64,000 nucleotides of DNA, taken from Flavobacteriales bacterium UBA952. Lineage in GTDB: Bacteria; Bacteroidota; Bacteroidia; Flavobacteriales_D; Crocinitomicaceae. Positions within the stretch are counted from its first letter, which is position 1, and each line of letters starts with the position of its first letter. Shown in pieces: positions 33,426-42,622 of the stretch. Below the pieces are notes generated by a model. The model searched no databases. It saw only the letters and a list, made by a program, of their open reading frames with translations, and was not told where the DNA came from. Position numbers and translations under genes: made by a program. The stretch lies in NCBI GenBank assembly GCA_002293185.1, contig DBCS01000010.1, positions 1-64,000 on the forward strand, given 5' to 3'.

Positions 33426-34697
33426 ATGAAAGACCAAACCATATTTAATCTGATAAAAGCCGAAAACGAACGTCAGTTGCACGGTATTGAACTCATTGCC
33501 TCAGAAAACTTTGTTAGTGAACAAGTAATGCAAGCTATGGGCTCGGTGCTCACCAATAAATATGCGGAGGGTCTTCCAGGAAAGCGCTATTACGGAGGCT
33601 GCGAAATCGTAGATAAAGTAGAACAATTAGCTATAGATCGCTTGTGCACGTTGTTTGGCGCTACATGGGCCAATGTACAACCCCACTCTGGCGCTCAGGC
33701 CAATGCAGCTGTTTTTCTTGCCTGCTTACATCCTGGCGACAAAATTTTGGGTTTTGATTTAGCGCATGGAGGGCATCTTACACATGGGTCTCCGGTTAAT
33801 TTTTCTGGAAAAATCTATCAACCATTTTTTTACGGGGTAAACAAAGAAACTGGTTTAATAGACTACGATACCATGGAAGAAACCGCCAAGCGCGAACGTC
33901 CTAAAATGATCATTTGCGGGGCCTCTGCTTATTCAAGAGATTGGGATTACGCGCGCATCAGAAAAGTTGCCGACGAAATTGGCGCCTTGGTTTTGGCAGA
34001 TATCTCGCATCCAGCTGGGCTCATTGCTGCCGGCTTACTGAATGACCCGCTTGATCATTGCCATATCATTACCTCTACCACCCACAAAACCTTGCGTGGG
34101 CCAAGAGGTGGTATTATTATGCTGCGTCACAACTTTGAAAATCCATTCGGCTTGCGTTGGAACAACGGTAACCTCAAGTCCATAGGCGCCTTGCTAGACG
34201 CTGCTGTTTTTCCTGGTATTCAAGGAGGGCCTTTAGAGCACGTCATTGCTGCCAAAGCAGTCGCTTTTGGCGAGGCACTAGACCCTTCTTTCAAAACTTA
34301 CATGAAGCAAGTGCAAACAAACGCCGCAGTTTTTGCAGCTGAGTTGGTCAAGCTGGGTTACAACATCGTATCAGGTGGAACCGACAACCATAGTATGCTC
34401 CTCGATTTGCGCTCAAAGGGCATTACGGGCAAAGATGCAGAAAACGCACTTGTTTTGGCCGACATCACTGTCAATAAAAATATGGTGCCCTTCGATACCG
34501 AGTCTCCGTTTGTAACCTCTGGAATTCGCATTGGCACCCCTGCGCTCACCTCTCGTGGTGTAAACAATGATGAAATTCCACAAATTGTTGCCTTAATTGA
34601 CCGCGTACTCATGAACGCAAACAACCAAACACTTTTGTCAGAAGTAAAAAAAGAGGTCAATGCACTCATGAGCAACAAACCACTTTTTGCTTGGTAA
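33426..34697 (+). CDS. glyA: Serine hydroxymethyltransferase
   Basis: 423 residues, a fold-type I PLP enzyme. K221 in TSTTHKTLRGPRGG is the PLP lysine. Other motifs: IELIASENFVSEQV, NKYAEGLPGKRYYGG, VQPHSGAQANAAVF and SGIRIGTPALTSRG. It moves a one-carbon unit between serine and tetrahydrofolate, giving glycine and methylene-THF. Full length and intact. It stands 34 bp after the peptidase gene, with a weak promoter-like GATATTTG in between. Confidence 0.97.
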   Translation: MKDQTIFNLIKAENERQLHGIELIASENFVSEQVMQAMGSVLTNKYAEGLPGKRYYGGCEIVDKVEQLAIDRLCTLFGATWANVQPHSGAQANAAVFLACLHPGDKILGFDLAHGGHLTHGSPVNFSGKIYQPFFYGVNKETGLIDYDTMEETAKRERPKMIICGASAYSRDWDYARIRKVADEIGALVLADISHPAGLIAAGLLNDPLDHCHIITSTTHKTLRGPRGGIIMLRHNFENPFGLRWNNGNLKSIGALLDAAVFPGIQGGPLEHVIAAKAVAFGEALDPSFKTYMKQVQTNAAVFAAELVKLGYNIVSGGTDNHSMLLDLRSKGITGKDAENALVLADITVNKNMVPFDTESPFVTSGIRIGTPALTSRGVNNDEIPQIVALIDRVLMNANNQTLLSEVKKEVNALMSNKPLFAW

Positions 34698-34709
34698 GCG
34701 TCTTAAAAA

Positions 34710-35144
34710 ATGGTTTTTAAAGCCAAAACAGATGGTTTTCGTTGGGCAATTATAGGCTTTGTATTCTTGGTCTTTACAGGAGTTGTTCTACTGATTTATT
34801 TTACCGAAGGTGAAACACAACCCATATATGATTTGGGTTGTGTTTGGCTCATACTTTCTATCCTCATTGTATGGATTCTACCCAAAACAACCCTCTACAC
34901 TTTTCACGATGACCACCTGCTTTGCCAAAGCTTGGGCTTTAAAAAACGCATTCCTTATCATTCTCTGCGCAGCGTAGAACCTGCCAATGGCTTTTATGCC
35001 GGCTGGAAAATGAGCACCGCATGGAAATGTCTGATCATTCATTACAACAAATACGACGAACTCCTGATTTCACCTGAAAACGAAGCAGCCTTCATTAAAC
35101 TTTTCAACCAAAAAAAACCTCAATTTACCCAAACAAACCTATGA
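34710..35144 (+). CDS. Membrane protein with bacterial PH-like domain
   Basis: 144 residues. Two transmembrane helices (about 12-32 and 42-60) are followed by a PH-like domain typical of small Bacteroidota proteins: TLYTFHDDHLLCQSLGFKKRIPYHSLRSVEP, then LIIHYNKYDELLISPENEAAF. The domain binds peptides or lipids in other contexts; no role is known here. It follows glyA by 12 bp and overlaps the M1 peptidase start by 4 bp (ATGA). Confidence 0.75.
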   Translation: MVFKAKTDGFRWAIIGFVFLVFTGVVLLIYFTEGETQPIYDLGCVWLILSILIVWILPKTTLYTFHDDHLLCQSLGFKKRIPYHSLRSVEPANGFYAGWKMSTAWKCLIIHYNKYDELLISPENEAAFIKLFNQKKPQFTQTNL

Positions 35145-37105
35145 AAAAACTACTTCTTCTTCAGATTTTTATTGCACTTGCCCTCACCTCTTTTAGCCAA
35201 GAGCAGAAGGGAAGTTGTTCATCCAGAAAATCAAGTAAACAATGGCAAACAAAAAGCGCTTCTTTAAGTGTAGCAGAAATCGCCGAAACCGAAAAATACG
35301 ACGTTCATTTTTACAACCTTGACCTCAACATGAACAATATATCCACCTACTTGAGTGGAAGTGTAGAGATCCACGCTAAAGCAAAAGAGAGTTTAGACTC
35401 TGCGTTAATTGAATTGTTTGAGACTTTAATCATAAGTGAAGTTCAAGTCAATGGAACAAACGTAAACTACCACCGGGTTTTGAACAAAGTAAGCGTTCCA
35501 GTAGACGCGAGTCCAAATCAAAATTTCATCATCAAAGTTAATTATGCGGGCAATCCGCCGACAGCACAGACCAATCCATTGGGTGGCAGTGGCCTAACAG
35601 CTGGCAGTTCGCCTAGTTGGGGCAACAAAGTGGTGTGGTCGTTGTCTGAACCATTTTCAGCTTATGAATGGTTTGCCGTGAAGCAAAGCCTCACAGACAA
35701 AGCCGATTCTTGCGCCGTTGCCATCACCGTTCCGGACACCTGCAAGGCCGGCTCAAATGGAATTCTAGAGCAAGTTGTGCCTTTAGGTAATGGCCAGACG
35801 CGCTACGCATGGAAGCACCGCCATCCGATAGACTACTACCTCATTTCTGTTGCCGTTGCCAAATATGTTGAATACAATGTTTATGCAAATCCGCAAGGAA
35901 GCCCCTCTCCTGTTTTGATCCAGAATTATATCTATGACAATCCCGGAACGCTCCCTAATTTTATAGATGAAATCAATGAAACAGTAGATTTCATGGAACT
36001 TTTTGCCAACCAATTTGGCCCCTACCCTTTTGCCGATGAAAAATACGGACATTGCATGGCGCCAATCGGCGGAGGAATGGAACACCAAACCATGACCACC
36101 CAAGGCTTCTTTGAAAAAAACCTGACCGCACATGAATTGGCGCATCAATGGTGGGGCAATAACGTGACTTGCGCGTCATGGTGCGACATCTGGCTCAATG
36201 AAGGTTTTGCCTCTTATAGCGAATACCTGATGCTCGCCGCACTTTATCCTGGGCAACAGGTCAATCATATGACACAAGTTCATCAAAATGTCATGAGTCA
36301 GACAGGTGGAAGCGTTTGGGTACTCGATTCCTTGAACGAATCGCGTATTTTCAATGGCAGACTTTCTTATGACAAAGGTGCCGGAATCATCCATTCTCTG
36401 CGCTACGTAATTCAGAACGACAGCCTCTTCTTTGGCGCCTTACAAGATTTTCAGACCACCTTTGCAGACAGCACAGCAACGGGTCTCGACTTCAAAAACC
36501 ACGTGGCTAATTTTTGCAACATTGATTTAGATAGCTATTTTGAACAATGGTATTTTGGCGAGGGTTTTCCAACGTATCAAGTCAAGTACAATCAAGTAGG
36601 AACCGACCTTCTTCTTGAAATATCGCACACGGCCTCTATGCTAAATGTAACGCCCACTTTTACCAATCCGGTCACACTAAAGCTTTCGCGTCAAGGCCAG
36701 TCGGATACCTTAGTGCGCTTTCCGATCACCAGCAATTCAGAATTTTTTATACTTTCAAATTACGGAACTTTAGTGGGCACCATTGGTATAGACCCCAGTA
36801 ATTGGCTCATCAATGGCAACGCGGGGGTGAGTTTCGATCCAACCTTAAGTATCAAAGAGGAGGGAATGAACCAACAAGTAGCTTTGCTGCCTTATCCGAA
36901 TCCAAGTTCAGACTTTATTCAAATACTTGAGCAACAAGAACTGCTTTCGTACGAAATCTATGCAGCAAATGGAAAATTGATGCAAGTAGGAAGTTTGGCA
37001 CCGGGGCAAAAGATAGATGTGCGCACTTTAAAAAAAGGGAGTTATATTCTTCTCTTGATGAACGCCAATCATACGAAAAAAACCAAACTTATAACAATAA
37101 GTTGA
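35141..37105 (+). CDS. M1 family metallopeptidase exported by the type IX secretion system
   Basis: 654 residues with a signal peptide (about 1-19). The N-terminal beta domain (45-235) is followed by the catalytic domain with the exopeptidase motif GGGMEHQT, zinc site H331-E332-xxx-H335 (HELAH) and E354 (NEGF). The C-terminal 75 residues (PYPNPSSDFIQI, YEIYAANGKLM, GSYILLL) are a type A T9SS sorting domain, so the enzyme is secreted or attached to the cell surface. It is an aminopeptidase-like enzyme that trims extracellular peptides. The short GluZincin domain without the helical C-terminal domain of PepN is usual for this branch. Confidence 0.92.
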   Translation: MKKLLLLQIFIALALTSFSQEQKGSCSSRKSSKQWQTKSASLSVAEIAETEKYDVHFYNLDLNMNNISTYLSGSVEIHAKAKESLDSALIELFETLIISEVQVNGTNVNYHRVLNKVSVPVDASPNQNFIIKVNYAGNPPTAQTNPLGGSGLTAGSSPSWGNKVVWSLSEPFSAYEWFAVKQSLTDKADSCAVAITVPDTCKAGSNGILEQVVPLGNGQTRYAWKHRHPIDYYLISVAVAKYVEYNVYANPQGSPSPVLIQNYIYDNPGTLPNFIDEINETVDFMELFANQFGPYPFADEKYGHCMAPIGGGMEHQTMTTQGFFEKNLTAHELAHQWWGNNVTCASWCDIWLNEGFASYSEYLMLAALYPGQQVNHMTQVHQNVMSQTGGSVWVLDSLNESRIFNGRLSYDKGAGIIHSLRYVIQNDSLFFGALQDFQTTFADSTATGLDFKNHVANFCNIDLDSYFEQWYFGEGFPTYQVKYNQVGTDLLLEISHTASMLNVTPTFTNPVTLKLSRQGQSDTLVRFPITSNSEFFILSNYGTLVGTIGIDPSNWLINGNAGVSFDPTLSIKEEGMNQQVALLPYPNPSSDFIQILEQQELLSYEIYAANGKLMQVGSLAPGQKIDVRTLKKGSYILLLMNANHTKKTKLITIS

Positions 37106-37137
37106 TGTGTGCGTCGTTAAGCTAAATAAAAAAATCT

Positions 37138-37986
37138 ATGAAAAAATTTCTTCTCAGTATTTCCTTATTTGGTTTAGGAATAGCTCATGCGCAAATTAGC
37201 ATCAATGAAATTTATTTGCAATCGGGTGCCTTCTTTGGACAAACAAAGGGGCATTTATCGGATTTTCAAACGCTAGCACCTGGTTCTAGTATTTTGCAGC
37301 AAGATCTGAGCGCCTACCAATCATCACCTATGTATAGCTTCAATTTGCCCGGGCAATCGCAAACTTTAAGCCTTGGGTTTAAACTTGCACAGCTACCCAA
37401 TGCAACGCTGCGCCTAGGGATCATGCATACAGGGCAACGCAATGCGCTTTTCGTCGGAGGGTCCTACACTGAAAGTTTTCGTGTGGACACCCTAACTAGC
37501 TCTCAATCTGGCGAACAGTTTTTTGTCGATTCATTTAGCACACATAGTTACAATGCCAATTACTCACAAGAACAATTGCGTATAGATGCTTCTTTACTTT
37601 TTCGATACAGGGCCGACAAGCGCTGGAGTTTCTTTGGGGGTATTGGCGCCAATTTTGGCCTGAGCTATAATGCAAGCACCACGATTCATCATCGGGTTTC
37701 ACCTTATGGAGATGCATTTGGCTACGGTTTTTTTAACGGTATATATTACAACGATTTTGGCACACACGAATTCGAGACTTTTGAACATACTGGCGGCTTT
37801 GGACTAGGTGTTTACGCACCTTTGGGTATTGATTTTCAAGTGGGTAAAAAACGAGAGTTCTGGAAACCACTGCACCTTTATGTGGAACTCAGACCTGGTT
37901 TTAATGTAAATCAAATTGCTGGTCTAGGTACCACGTTCAGTGCTGGGAATTTTTCTAATCTTGGCCTTCGCTTTCAATTTAGGTAG
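37138..37986 (+). CDS. Putative outer-membrane beta-barrel protein
   Basis: 282 residues with a signal peptide (about 1-18, AHAQI). Repeating amphipathic strands with Gly and aromatic residues (LSLGFKLAQL, LRLGIMHTGQ, FFGGIGANFGLSY, GFGLGVYAPLG) end in LGLRFQFR; a terminal aromatic-x-aromatic residue is typical of barrel substrates of BamA. Porin-like or OMP_b-brl type; ligand unknown. It is followed 18 bp later by a strong terminator, so it closes the transcription unit begun upstream. Confidence 0.7.
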   Translation: MKKFLLSISLFGLGIAHAQISINEIYLQSGAFFGQTKGHLSDFQTLAPGSSILQQDLSAYQSSPMYSFNLPGQSQTLSLGFKLAQLPNATLRLGIMHTGQRNALFVGGSYTESFRVDTLTSSQSGEQFFVDSFSTHSYNANYSQEQLRIDASLLFRYRADKRWSFFGGIGANFGLSYNASTTIHHRVSPYGDAFGYGFFNGIYYNDFGTHEFETFEHTGGFGLGVYAPLGIDFQVGKKREFWKPLHLYVELRPGFNVNQIAGLGTTFSAGNFSNLGLRFQFR

Positions 37987-38004
37987 TCGATAAGTATTCT
38001 AAAT

Positions 38005-38035
38005 AAAAAGCCGAGAATATTTCTCGGCTTTTTTT
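38005..38035 (+). terminator. Rho-independent terminator before the nuo operon
   Basis: Perfect 12-bp stem (AAAAAGCCGAGA / TCTCGGCTTTTT) with a 5-nt loop and a T run to 38035. It ends the unit containing the barrel-like gene and insulates the nuo promoter. Confidence 0.9.
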
Positions 38036-38066
38036 GTGTCCAAACCAAACTAAAAAAGTAAATTTG
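38033..38066 (+). promoter_or_regulatory. Promoter of the nuo operon
   Basis: TAAATTTG (38059-38066) is a TAnnTTTG -7 element, and TTTG at 38033-38036, 22 bp upstream, may be the -33 element within the terminator tail. Transcription would begin near 38072 and leave a leader of about 49 nt before nuoA. Confidence 0.55.
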
Positions 38067-38120
38067 TGGCGCAAAACAAACCAAGTTAAGTAACTCATGT
38101 TACACTTTTAAAATTGTACA

Positions 38121-38492
38121 ATGGAAACAGCCTTTAGTGCCAATTACCTCCCACTCCTATTGCAAATTGCCGTGGCTGCAGGTTTTGTGATTTTTACCTT
38201 ATTTGTCACGCACAAGCTCACACCAAGAATCAACTCTGCCAAGAAAGACGACAACTTTGAGTGTGGAATAGACGCGCAAGGAAACGCACGTTTTCCGGTG
38301 TCCATTCGATATTTCATGACCGCAATTTTATTTGTTCTCTTCGACGTCGAAGTCATTTTCTTTTATCCTTACGCTGTTAACTTCTATGAACTGAAGTTAG
38401 AAGGCCTATTGGCAGTTATTATGTTTGTCGGTTTTTTCTTGACCGGTTTTTACTATATCTATAAAAAAGGAGCTTTAGAATGGGAAAAATAG
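38121..38492 (+). CDS. nuoA: NADH-quinone oxidoreductase subunit A
   Basis: 123 residues, three transmembrane helices (about 8-30, 65-85, 92-115). The conserved loop DDNFECGID and RYFMTAILFVLFDVEVIFFYPYAV, which forms part of the quinone-site entry, mark NuoA. First gene of a complete 14-gene complex I operon in the canonical A-to-N order. Overlaps nuoB by 13 bp. Confidence 0.96.
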   Translation: METAFSANYLPLLLQIAVAAGFVIFTLFVTHKLTPRINSAKKDDNFECGIDAQGNARFPVSIRYFMTAILFVLFDVEVIFFYPYAVNFYELKLEGLLAVIMFVGFFLTGFYYIYKKGALEWEK

Positions 38493-39037
38493 AAGATCTA
38501 GAAACCATCAACGGGGAGGGTTATCAGCTCACCAATTTAGATAAAGCCATTGCCCTAGCGCGTGCCAACTCGGTTTGGCCCTTGCCATTTGCCACCTCTT
38601 GCTGCGGTATTGAGTTCATGGCCACAATGGGTAGTACCTACGACCTCTCTCGCTTTGGAATGGAAAGAATGTCCTTTACGCCTCGCCAAGCAGACCTGCT
38701 TATCGTAGCAGGCACTATTTCTAAAAAATTAGGGCCCGTGCTCAAAAGAGTCTACGAACAAATGGCCGAACCCAAATGGGTTTTGTCTGTTGGCGCTTGC
38801 GCTTGTTCTGGTGGTATTTTCGATACCTACTCCGTTTTGCAAGGCATTGACCGCATTATACCTGTAGATGTTTATGTGCCAGGTTGCCCGCCGCGCCCAG
38901 AGCAAATCATCGAAGGCGTCATGAATATTCATGAATTGGTAAAGAAAGAATCCAATCGCAGACGTTACTCCGAAGAATACAAGCATTTGTTGGGTACCTA
39001 CCAAATCGATATCGATCAGCATGGAGAAGCTAAATAA
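38480..39037 (+). CDS. nuoB: NADH-quinone oxidoreductase subunit B
   Basis: 185 residues. It binds the terminal cluster N2 through C41, C42, C107 and C136 (TSCCGIEFM, GACACSGG, PGCPPRPE); the spacing matches E. coli NuoB. This cluster hands electrons to the quinone. Peripheral arm subunit, cytosolic side. It overlaps nuoA by 13 bp and nuoC by 17 bp, which suggests coupled translation. Confidence 0.97.
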   Translation: MGKIEDLETINGEGYQLTNLDKAIALARANSVWPLPFATSCCGIEFMATMGSTYDLSRFGMERMSFTPRQADLLIVAGTISKKLGPVLKRVYEQMAEPKWVLSVGACACSGGIFDTYSVLQGIDRIIPVDVYVPGCPPRPEQIIEGVMNIHELVKKESNRRRYSEEYKHLLGTYQIDIDQHGEAK

Positions 39038-39542
39038 TCAAGATTTTTTATCAGCTGTTCAGGCTGCTTTTGGCGCTGATGTTTTGGCCCATGAAGAGGC
39101 ATTCGGCATGCTCAACATAGAGCTGTCGCCCGCGCGTATTCACGAAGCCATTCAATGGTTGCAGCAGCACCAAGATTTGAGCGTCAATTACCTCACCAAC
39201 ATTGCTGGTGTGCATTACCCAGAAGCAGTAGGTAGAGAATTTGCGGTTGTATACCAATTGCATTCCTGGAAACACAACCTTCGCTTGCGCATCAAAGGCT
39301 ACCTTCCAAAAGACAAGCTCCACATTGCCACCATCACGGACCTCTTTGCCGGAGCAAACTGGATGGAACGCGAGACCTATGATTTCTTTGGTATCATTTT
39401 CGATGGGCATCCAGACCTCCGACGCATCCTCAACATGGACGATATGGACTACTTTCCCATGCGTAAAGAATACGTACTCGAAGATGCCACCCGCGAAGAC
39501 AAAGACGACAGATTTTTCGGACGCAATAACAACGAACTATGA
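39021..39542 (+). CDS. nuoC: NADH-quinone oxidoreductase subunit C
   Basis: 173 residues. Core NuoC motifs: LRIKGYLPKD, ITDLFAGANWMERETYDFFGIIFDGHPDLRRIL and DYFPMRKEY. C and D are separate genes, unlike the fused NuoCD of E. coli. It overlaps nuoB by 17 bp and nuoD by 4 bp (ATGA). No cofactor; structural part of the connecting module. Confidence 0.96.
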   Translation: MEKLNNQDFLSAVQAAFGADVLAHEEAFGMLNIELSPARIHEAIQWLQQHQDLSVNYLTNIAGVHYPEAVGREFAVVYQLHSWKHNLRLRIKGYLPKDKLHIATITDLFAGANWMERETYDFFGIIFDGHPDLRRILNMDDMDYFPMRKEYVLEDATREDKDDRFFGRNNNEL

Positions 39543-40744
39543 GCCAAGAAATAAAAGATGTTTTGCAGGCCGCAGACCCCGCAAATGTTGCAACCATTAA
39601 CTTTGGTCCGACTCACCCCTCTACGCATGGTATTTTTCAAAATATCTTAAAAGTAGATGGCGAAAAAATCATTTCCTCAGAGCAAACCGTTGGCTACATT
39701 CACCGCGCTTTTGAAAAATTAGCAGAGCGCCGACCTTACAACCAAATAACTACTATTACCGACCGCCTCAACTACTGCTCCTCGCCAATCAATAATATCG
39801 GTTGGGAAATGACCGTAGAGAAACTCATCGGCGTCGAGATTCCAAAGCGCGTACAATACATGCGTGTGATCATGATGGAACTTGCACGTATTGCCGATCA
39901 CCTCATTTGTAATTCTGTGATTGGCGTTGATGCCGGCGCCCTCACCTCCTTCTTTTATCCGTTCTCCGAGCGCGAAAAAATCTACGAGCTTTACGAAGAA
40001 ATAAGTGGCGCTCGCCTCACTACCAACATGGGTCGTATTGGCGGTTTTGAGCGCGATTTCACCCCTGTTTTTCATCAAAAGTTACAATCCTTCTTAAAGA
40101 CCTTTCCAAAGGCTTTCGAAGAATTCGATAGCATGCTTGCACGCAACCGCATCTTCATGGACCGAACCAAAGGGGCTGGTCCAATTTCTGCCGAACGCGC
40201 ACTCTCCTATTCTTTTTCAGGACCGAACTTACGAGCAGCAGGCGTAGACTACGACGTTCGCGTCATGAGTCCTTACTCCTCCTACGAAGATTTTGATTTC
40301 ACCATTCCTGTTGGCGTTAACGGCGATACCTACGACCGCTTTATGGTTCGTCAAGAAGAAATCCGTCAAAGTATCCGCATTATCGAGCAGGCATACAAAA
40401 ACTTACCAGAAGGAGATTACAAAGCAGATTTACCTGATTTCTACCTGCCGCCAAAAGAAGACGTTTACAACAATATGGAAGCACTCATCTATCATTTCAA
40501 AATTGTGATGGGAGAAACCGAACTACCAGTTGGAGAAGTATATCATGCTGTGGAAGGTGGCAACGGAGAGCTCGGCTTTTATCTAATTTCTGATGGTGGC
40601 CGCACACCGTATCGTCTCCAATTCAGAAGACCTTGTTTTATTTATTACCAAGCATATCCAGAAATGATCAAAGGACTACCAATTTCAGATGCCGTTCTGA
40701 CTTTAAGTAGTATTAACGTTATTGCAGGAGAACTAGACGCCTAA
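39539..40744 (+). CDS. nuoD: NADH-quinone oxidoreductase subunit D
   Basis: 401 residues. It forms the quinone site with NuoB: FGPTHPSTHGIFQ near residue 22 holds the His that contacts the quinone head group, and GYIHRAFEKLAERR follows. The C-terminus reads VLTLSSINVIAGELDA, close to the usual VDR-type ending. Homologous to the large subunit of NiFe hydrogenases but without metal cysteines. One base separates it from nuoE. Confidence 0.97.
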   Translation: MSQEIKDVLQAADPANVATINFGPTHPSTHGIFQNILKVDGEKIISSEQTVGYIHRAFEKLAERRPYNQITTITDRLNYCSSPINNIGWEMTVEKLIGVEIPKRVQYMRVIMMELARIADHLICNSVIGVDAGALTSFFYPFSEREKIYELYEEISGARLTTNMGRIGGFERDFTPVFHQKLQSFLKTFPKAFEEFDSMLARNRIFMDRTKGAGPISAERALSYSFSGPNLRAAGVDYDVRVMSPYSSYEDFDFTIPVGVNGDTYDRFMVRQEEIRQSIRIIEQAYKNLPEGDYKADLPDFYLPPKEDVYNNMEALIYHFKIVMGETELPVGEVYHAVEGGNGELGFYLISDGGRTPYRLQFRRPCFIYYQAYPEMIKGLPISDAVLTLSSINVIAGELDA

Positions 40745-40745
40745 T

Positions 40746-41273
40746 ATGAAAGCAGATCACCCACAAGCAGTCAATGAAGCACCAATAGATTTCAGTGCTG
40801 CAACCATGGCCGAAATGAATCGCGTCATTGGTCTTTTTCCAGAAGGAAAAGAAAAGAGCGCCATTTTGAGTATGCTCCATTTAGTGCAAGACGAATTAGG
40901 ATGGGTAAGCGTTGGGGCCATGAACCGCGTTGCTCAAATTCTAAATATAGAAGCTATTGAAGTGTACGAGGTAGCAACTTTCTACACGATGTTCCATCTA
41001 AACCCAGTGGGTAAAAACGTTTTGGAAGTGTGCCGCACTGGGCCTTGCCAATTGGTTGGTTCTGATGACCTCATTGCTTATATCGAAGAAAAACTAGAGA
41101 TTAAAGTTGGCCAAACCACCATAGATGGCCTGTTTACACTAAAAACAGTAGAGTGCTTAGGGGCATGCGGTTATGCGCCAATGCTCATGTGCAAATATCA
41201 ATTTTACGAACGTCTCACGAAAGAAAAAGTAAACGAAATGCTCGACGCCATGCGCGAGGCCTCCAAATCTTAA
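40746..41273 (+). CDS. nuoE: NADH-quinone oxidoreductase subunit E
   Basis: 175 residues with a thioredoxin-like [2Fe-2S] domain (cluster N1a): CRTGPC and CLGACGYAP give the four cysteine ligands. An N-terminal helical bundle precedes it (EGKEKSAILSMLHLVQDELGWVS). Part of the NADH-oxidising module with NuoF. Four bp before nuoF. Confidence 0.96.
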   Translation: MKADHPQAVNEAPIDFSAATMAEMNRVIGLFPEGKEKSAILSMLHLVQDELGWVSVGAMNRVAQILNIEAIEVYEVATFYTMFHLNPVGKNVLEVCRTGPCQLVGSDDLIAYIEEKLEIKVGQTTIDGLFTLKTVECLGACGYAPMLMCKYQFYERLTKEKVNEMLDAMREASKS

Positions 41274-41277
41274 TCTA

Positions 41278-42618
41278 ATGGCAAGAAAACTACTTATCGA
41301 ACACGCAGCAGTTCCTGGTATTACCACTTATGAGGTTTACCGCAAGCACGGCGGTTATGCCTCAGTAGAAAAAGCGCTCAAAACCATGAGCCCAGAAGAG
41401 GTTGTGGAAGAAGTGAAGAAATCCGGCTTGCGAGGCCGTGGAGGCGCAGGTTTTCCGACCGGCATGAAATGGTCTTTTTTAGCCAAACCAGAAGGTGTAG
41501 AACGCCATCTTGTTTGCAATGCCGATGAGTCTGAACCAGGCACATTCAAAGACCGCTACCTCATGGAGAAATTGCCACACCTACTCATTGAAGGCATGAT
41601 CACCTCCAGCTACGCACTAGGAGCACGCCGCTCCTATATTTATATCCGCGGCGAATTCATGTATATCCTGCGCATCCTTGAAAAAGCAATAGCTGAAGCC
41701 TATGCAAATGGCATGCTAGGCAAAAATATTCTAGGTTCAGGTTACGACCTCGACCTCGTCGTTACGCCTGGCGGCGGCGCATACATCTGCGGAGAAGAAA
41801 CCGCACTTATCGAATCTTTAGAAGGAAAACGTGGAAACCCTCGAATGAAACCACCTTTCCCCGCTGTTAAAGGACTTTGGGGCAACCCAACAGTTGTCAA
41901 CAATGTAGAATCTATTGCCGCAGTCGTTCCTATTGTCAATGAAGGTGGCGAAGCTTATGCGGCTATTGGTATTGAACGTTCTACCGGTACCAAATTGATA
42001 TCTACCAGCGGTAATCTAGTGCGCCCTGGCGTATATGAAATTGAGCTTGGGCTTTCAGTAGAAGAGTTTATCTACGGTGACGACTACTGCCGAGGCATTG
42101 CCAATGGTAAAAAACTGAAGGCTTGCGTACCAGGTGGATCATCTGTTCCAATCTTACCGCACTATTTAGTGACCAAAACCGCCGCTGGTACAGACCGACT
42201 CATGACTTACGAAAGTTTGGCAGATGGTGGTTTTGCAAGCGGATCTATGCTTGGTTCAGGAGGTTTTATTGTTTTTGATGAAGACCAATGTATTGTGCGC
42301 AATACTTGGAACTTTGCACGTTTCTATGCACATGAATCTTGCGGGCAGTGTTCACCATGCAGAGAAGGTACCGGCTGGATGGAAAAAGTACTCTACCGCC
42401 TAGAACATGGCAATGGTACGCTCGAAGACATCAGCCTACTTGAAGAGATCAATAAAAAAATTGAGGGCAATACCATTTGCCCATTGGGTGACGCCGCCGC
42501 TTGGCCCGTTGCCGCTGCCATACGCCATTTTAGAGATGAATTCGAATGGCATGTAAAGTCTCCACAAGAGGCGCAAACTAGAAATTATGGTTTAATCCAA
42601 GTTCCGCTTGAAGCTTAG
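41278..42618 (+). CDS. nuoF: NADH-quinone oxidoreductase subunit F
   Basis: 446 residues. The FMN/NADH site has GLRGRGGAGFPTGMKW and the NADESEPGTFKDR loop. Cluster N3 is bound by ESCGQCSPCREG and a later Cys in NTICPLGD. It takes hydride from NADH and passes electrons through the FeS chain. Complete and typical. The nuoG ATG lies 4 bp after the stop. Confidence 0.97.
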   Translation: MARKLLIEHAAVPGITTYEVYRKHGGYASVEKALKTMSPEEVVEEVKKSGLRGRGGAGFPTGMKWSFLAKPEGVERHLVCNADESEPGTFKDRYLMEKLPHLLIEGMITSSYALGARRSYIYIRGEFMYILRILEKAIAEAYANGMLGKNILGSGYDLDLVVTPGGGAYICGEETALIESLEGKRGNPRMKPPFPAVKGLWGNPTVVNNVESIAAVVPIVNEGGEAYAAIGIERSTGTKLISTSGNLVRPGVYEIELGLSVEEFIYGDDYCRGIANGKKLKACVPGGSSVPILPHYLVTKTAAGTDRLMTYESLADGGFASGSMLGSGGFIVFDEDQCIVRNTWNFARFYAHESCGQCSPCREGTGWMEKVLYRLEHGNGTLEDISLLEEINKKIEGNTICPLGDAAAWPVAAAIRHFRDEFEWHVKSPQEAQTRNYGLIQVPLEA

Positions 42619-42622
42619 TCCT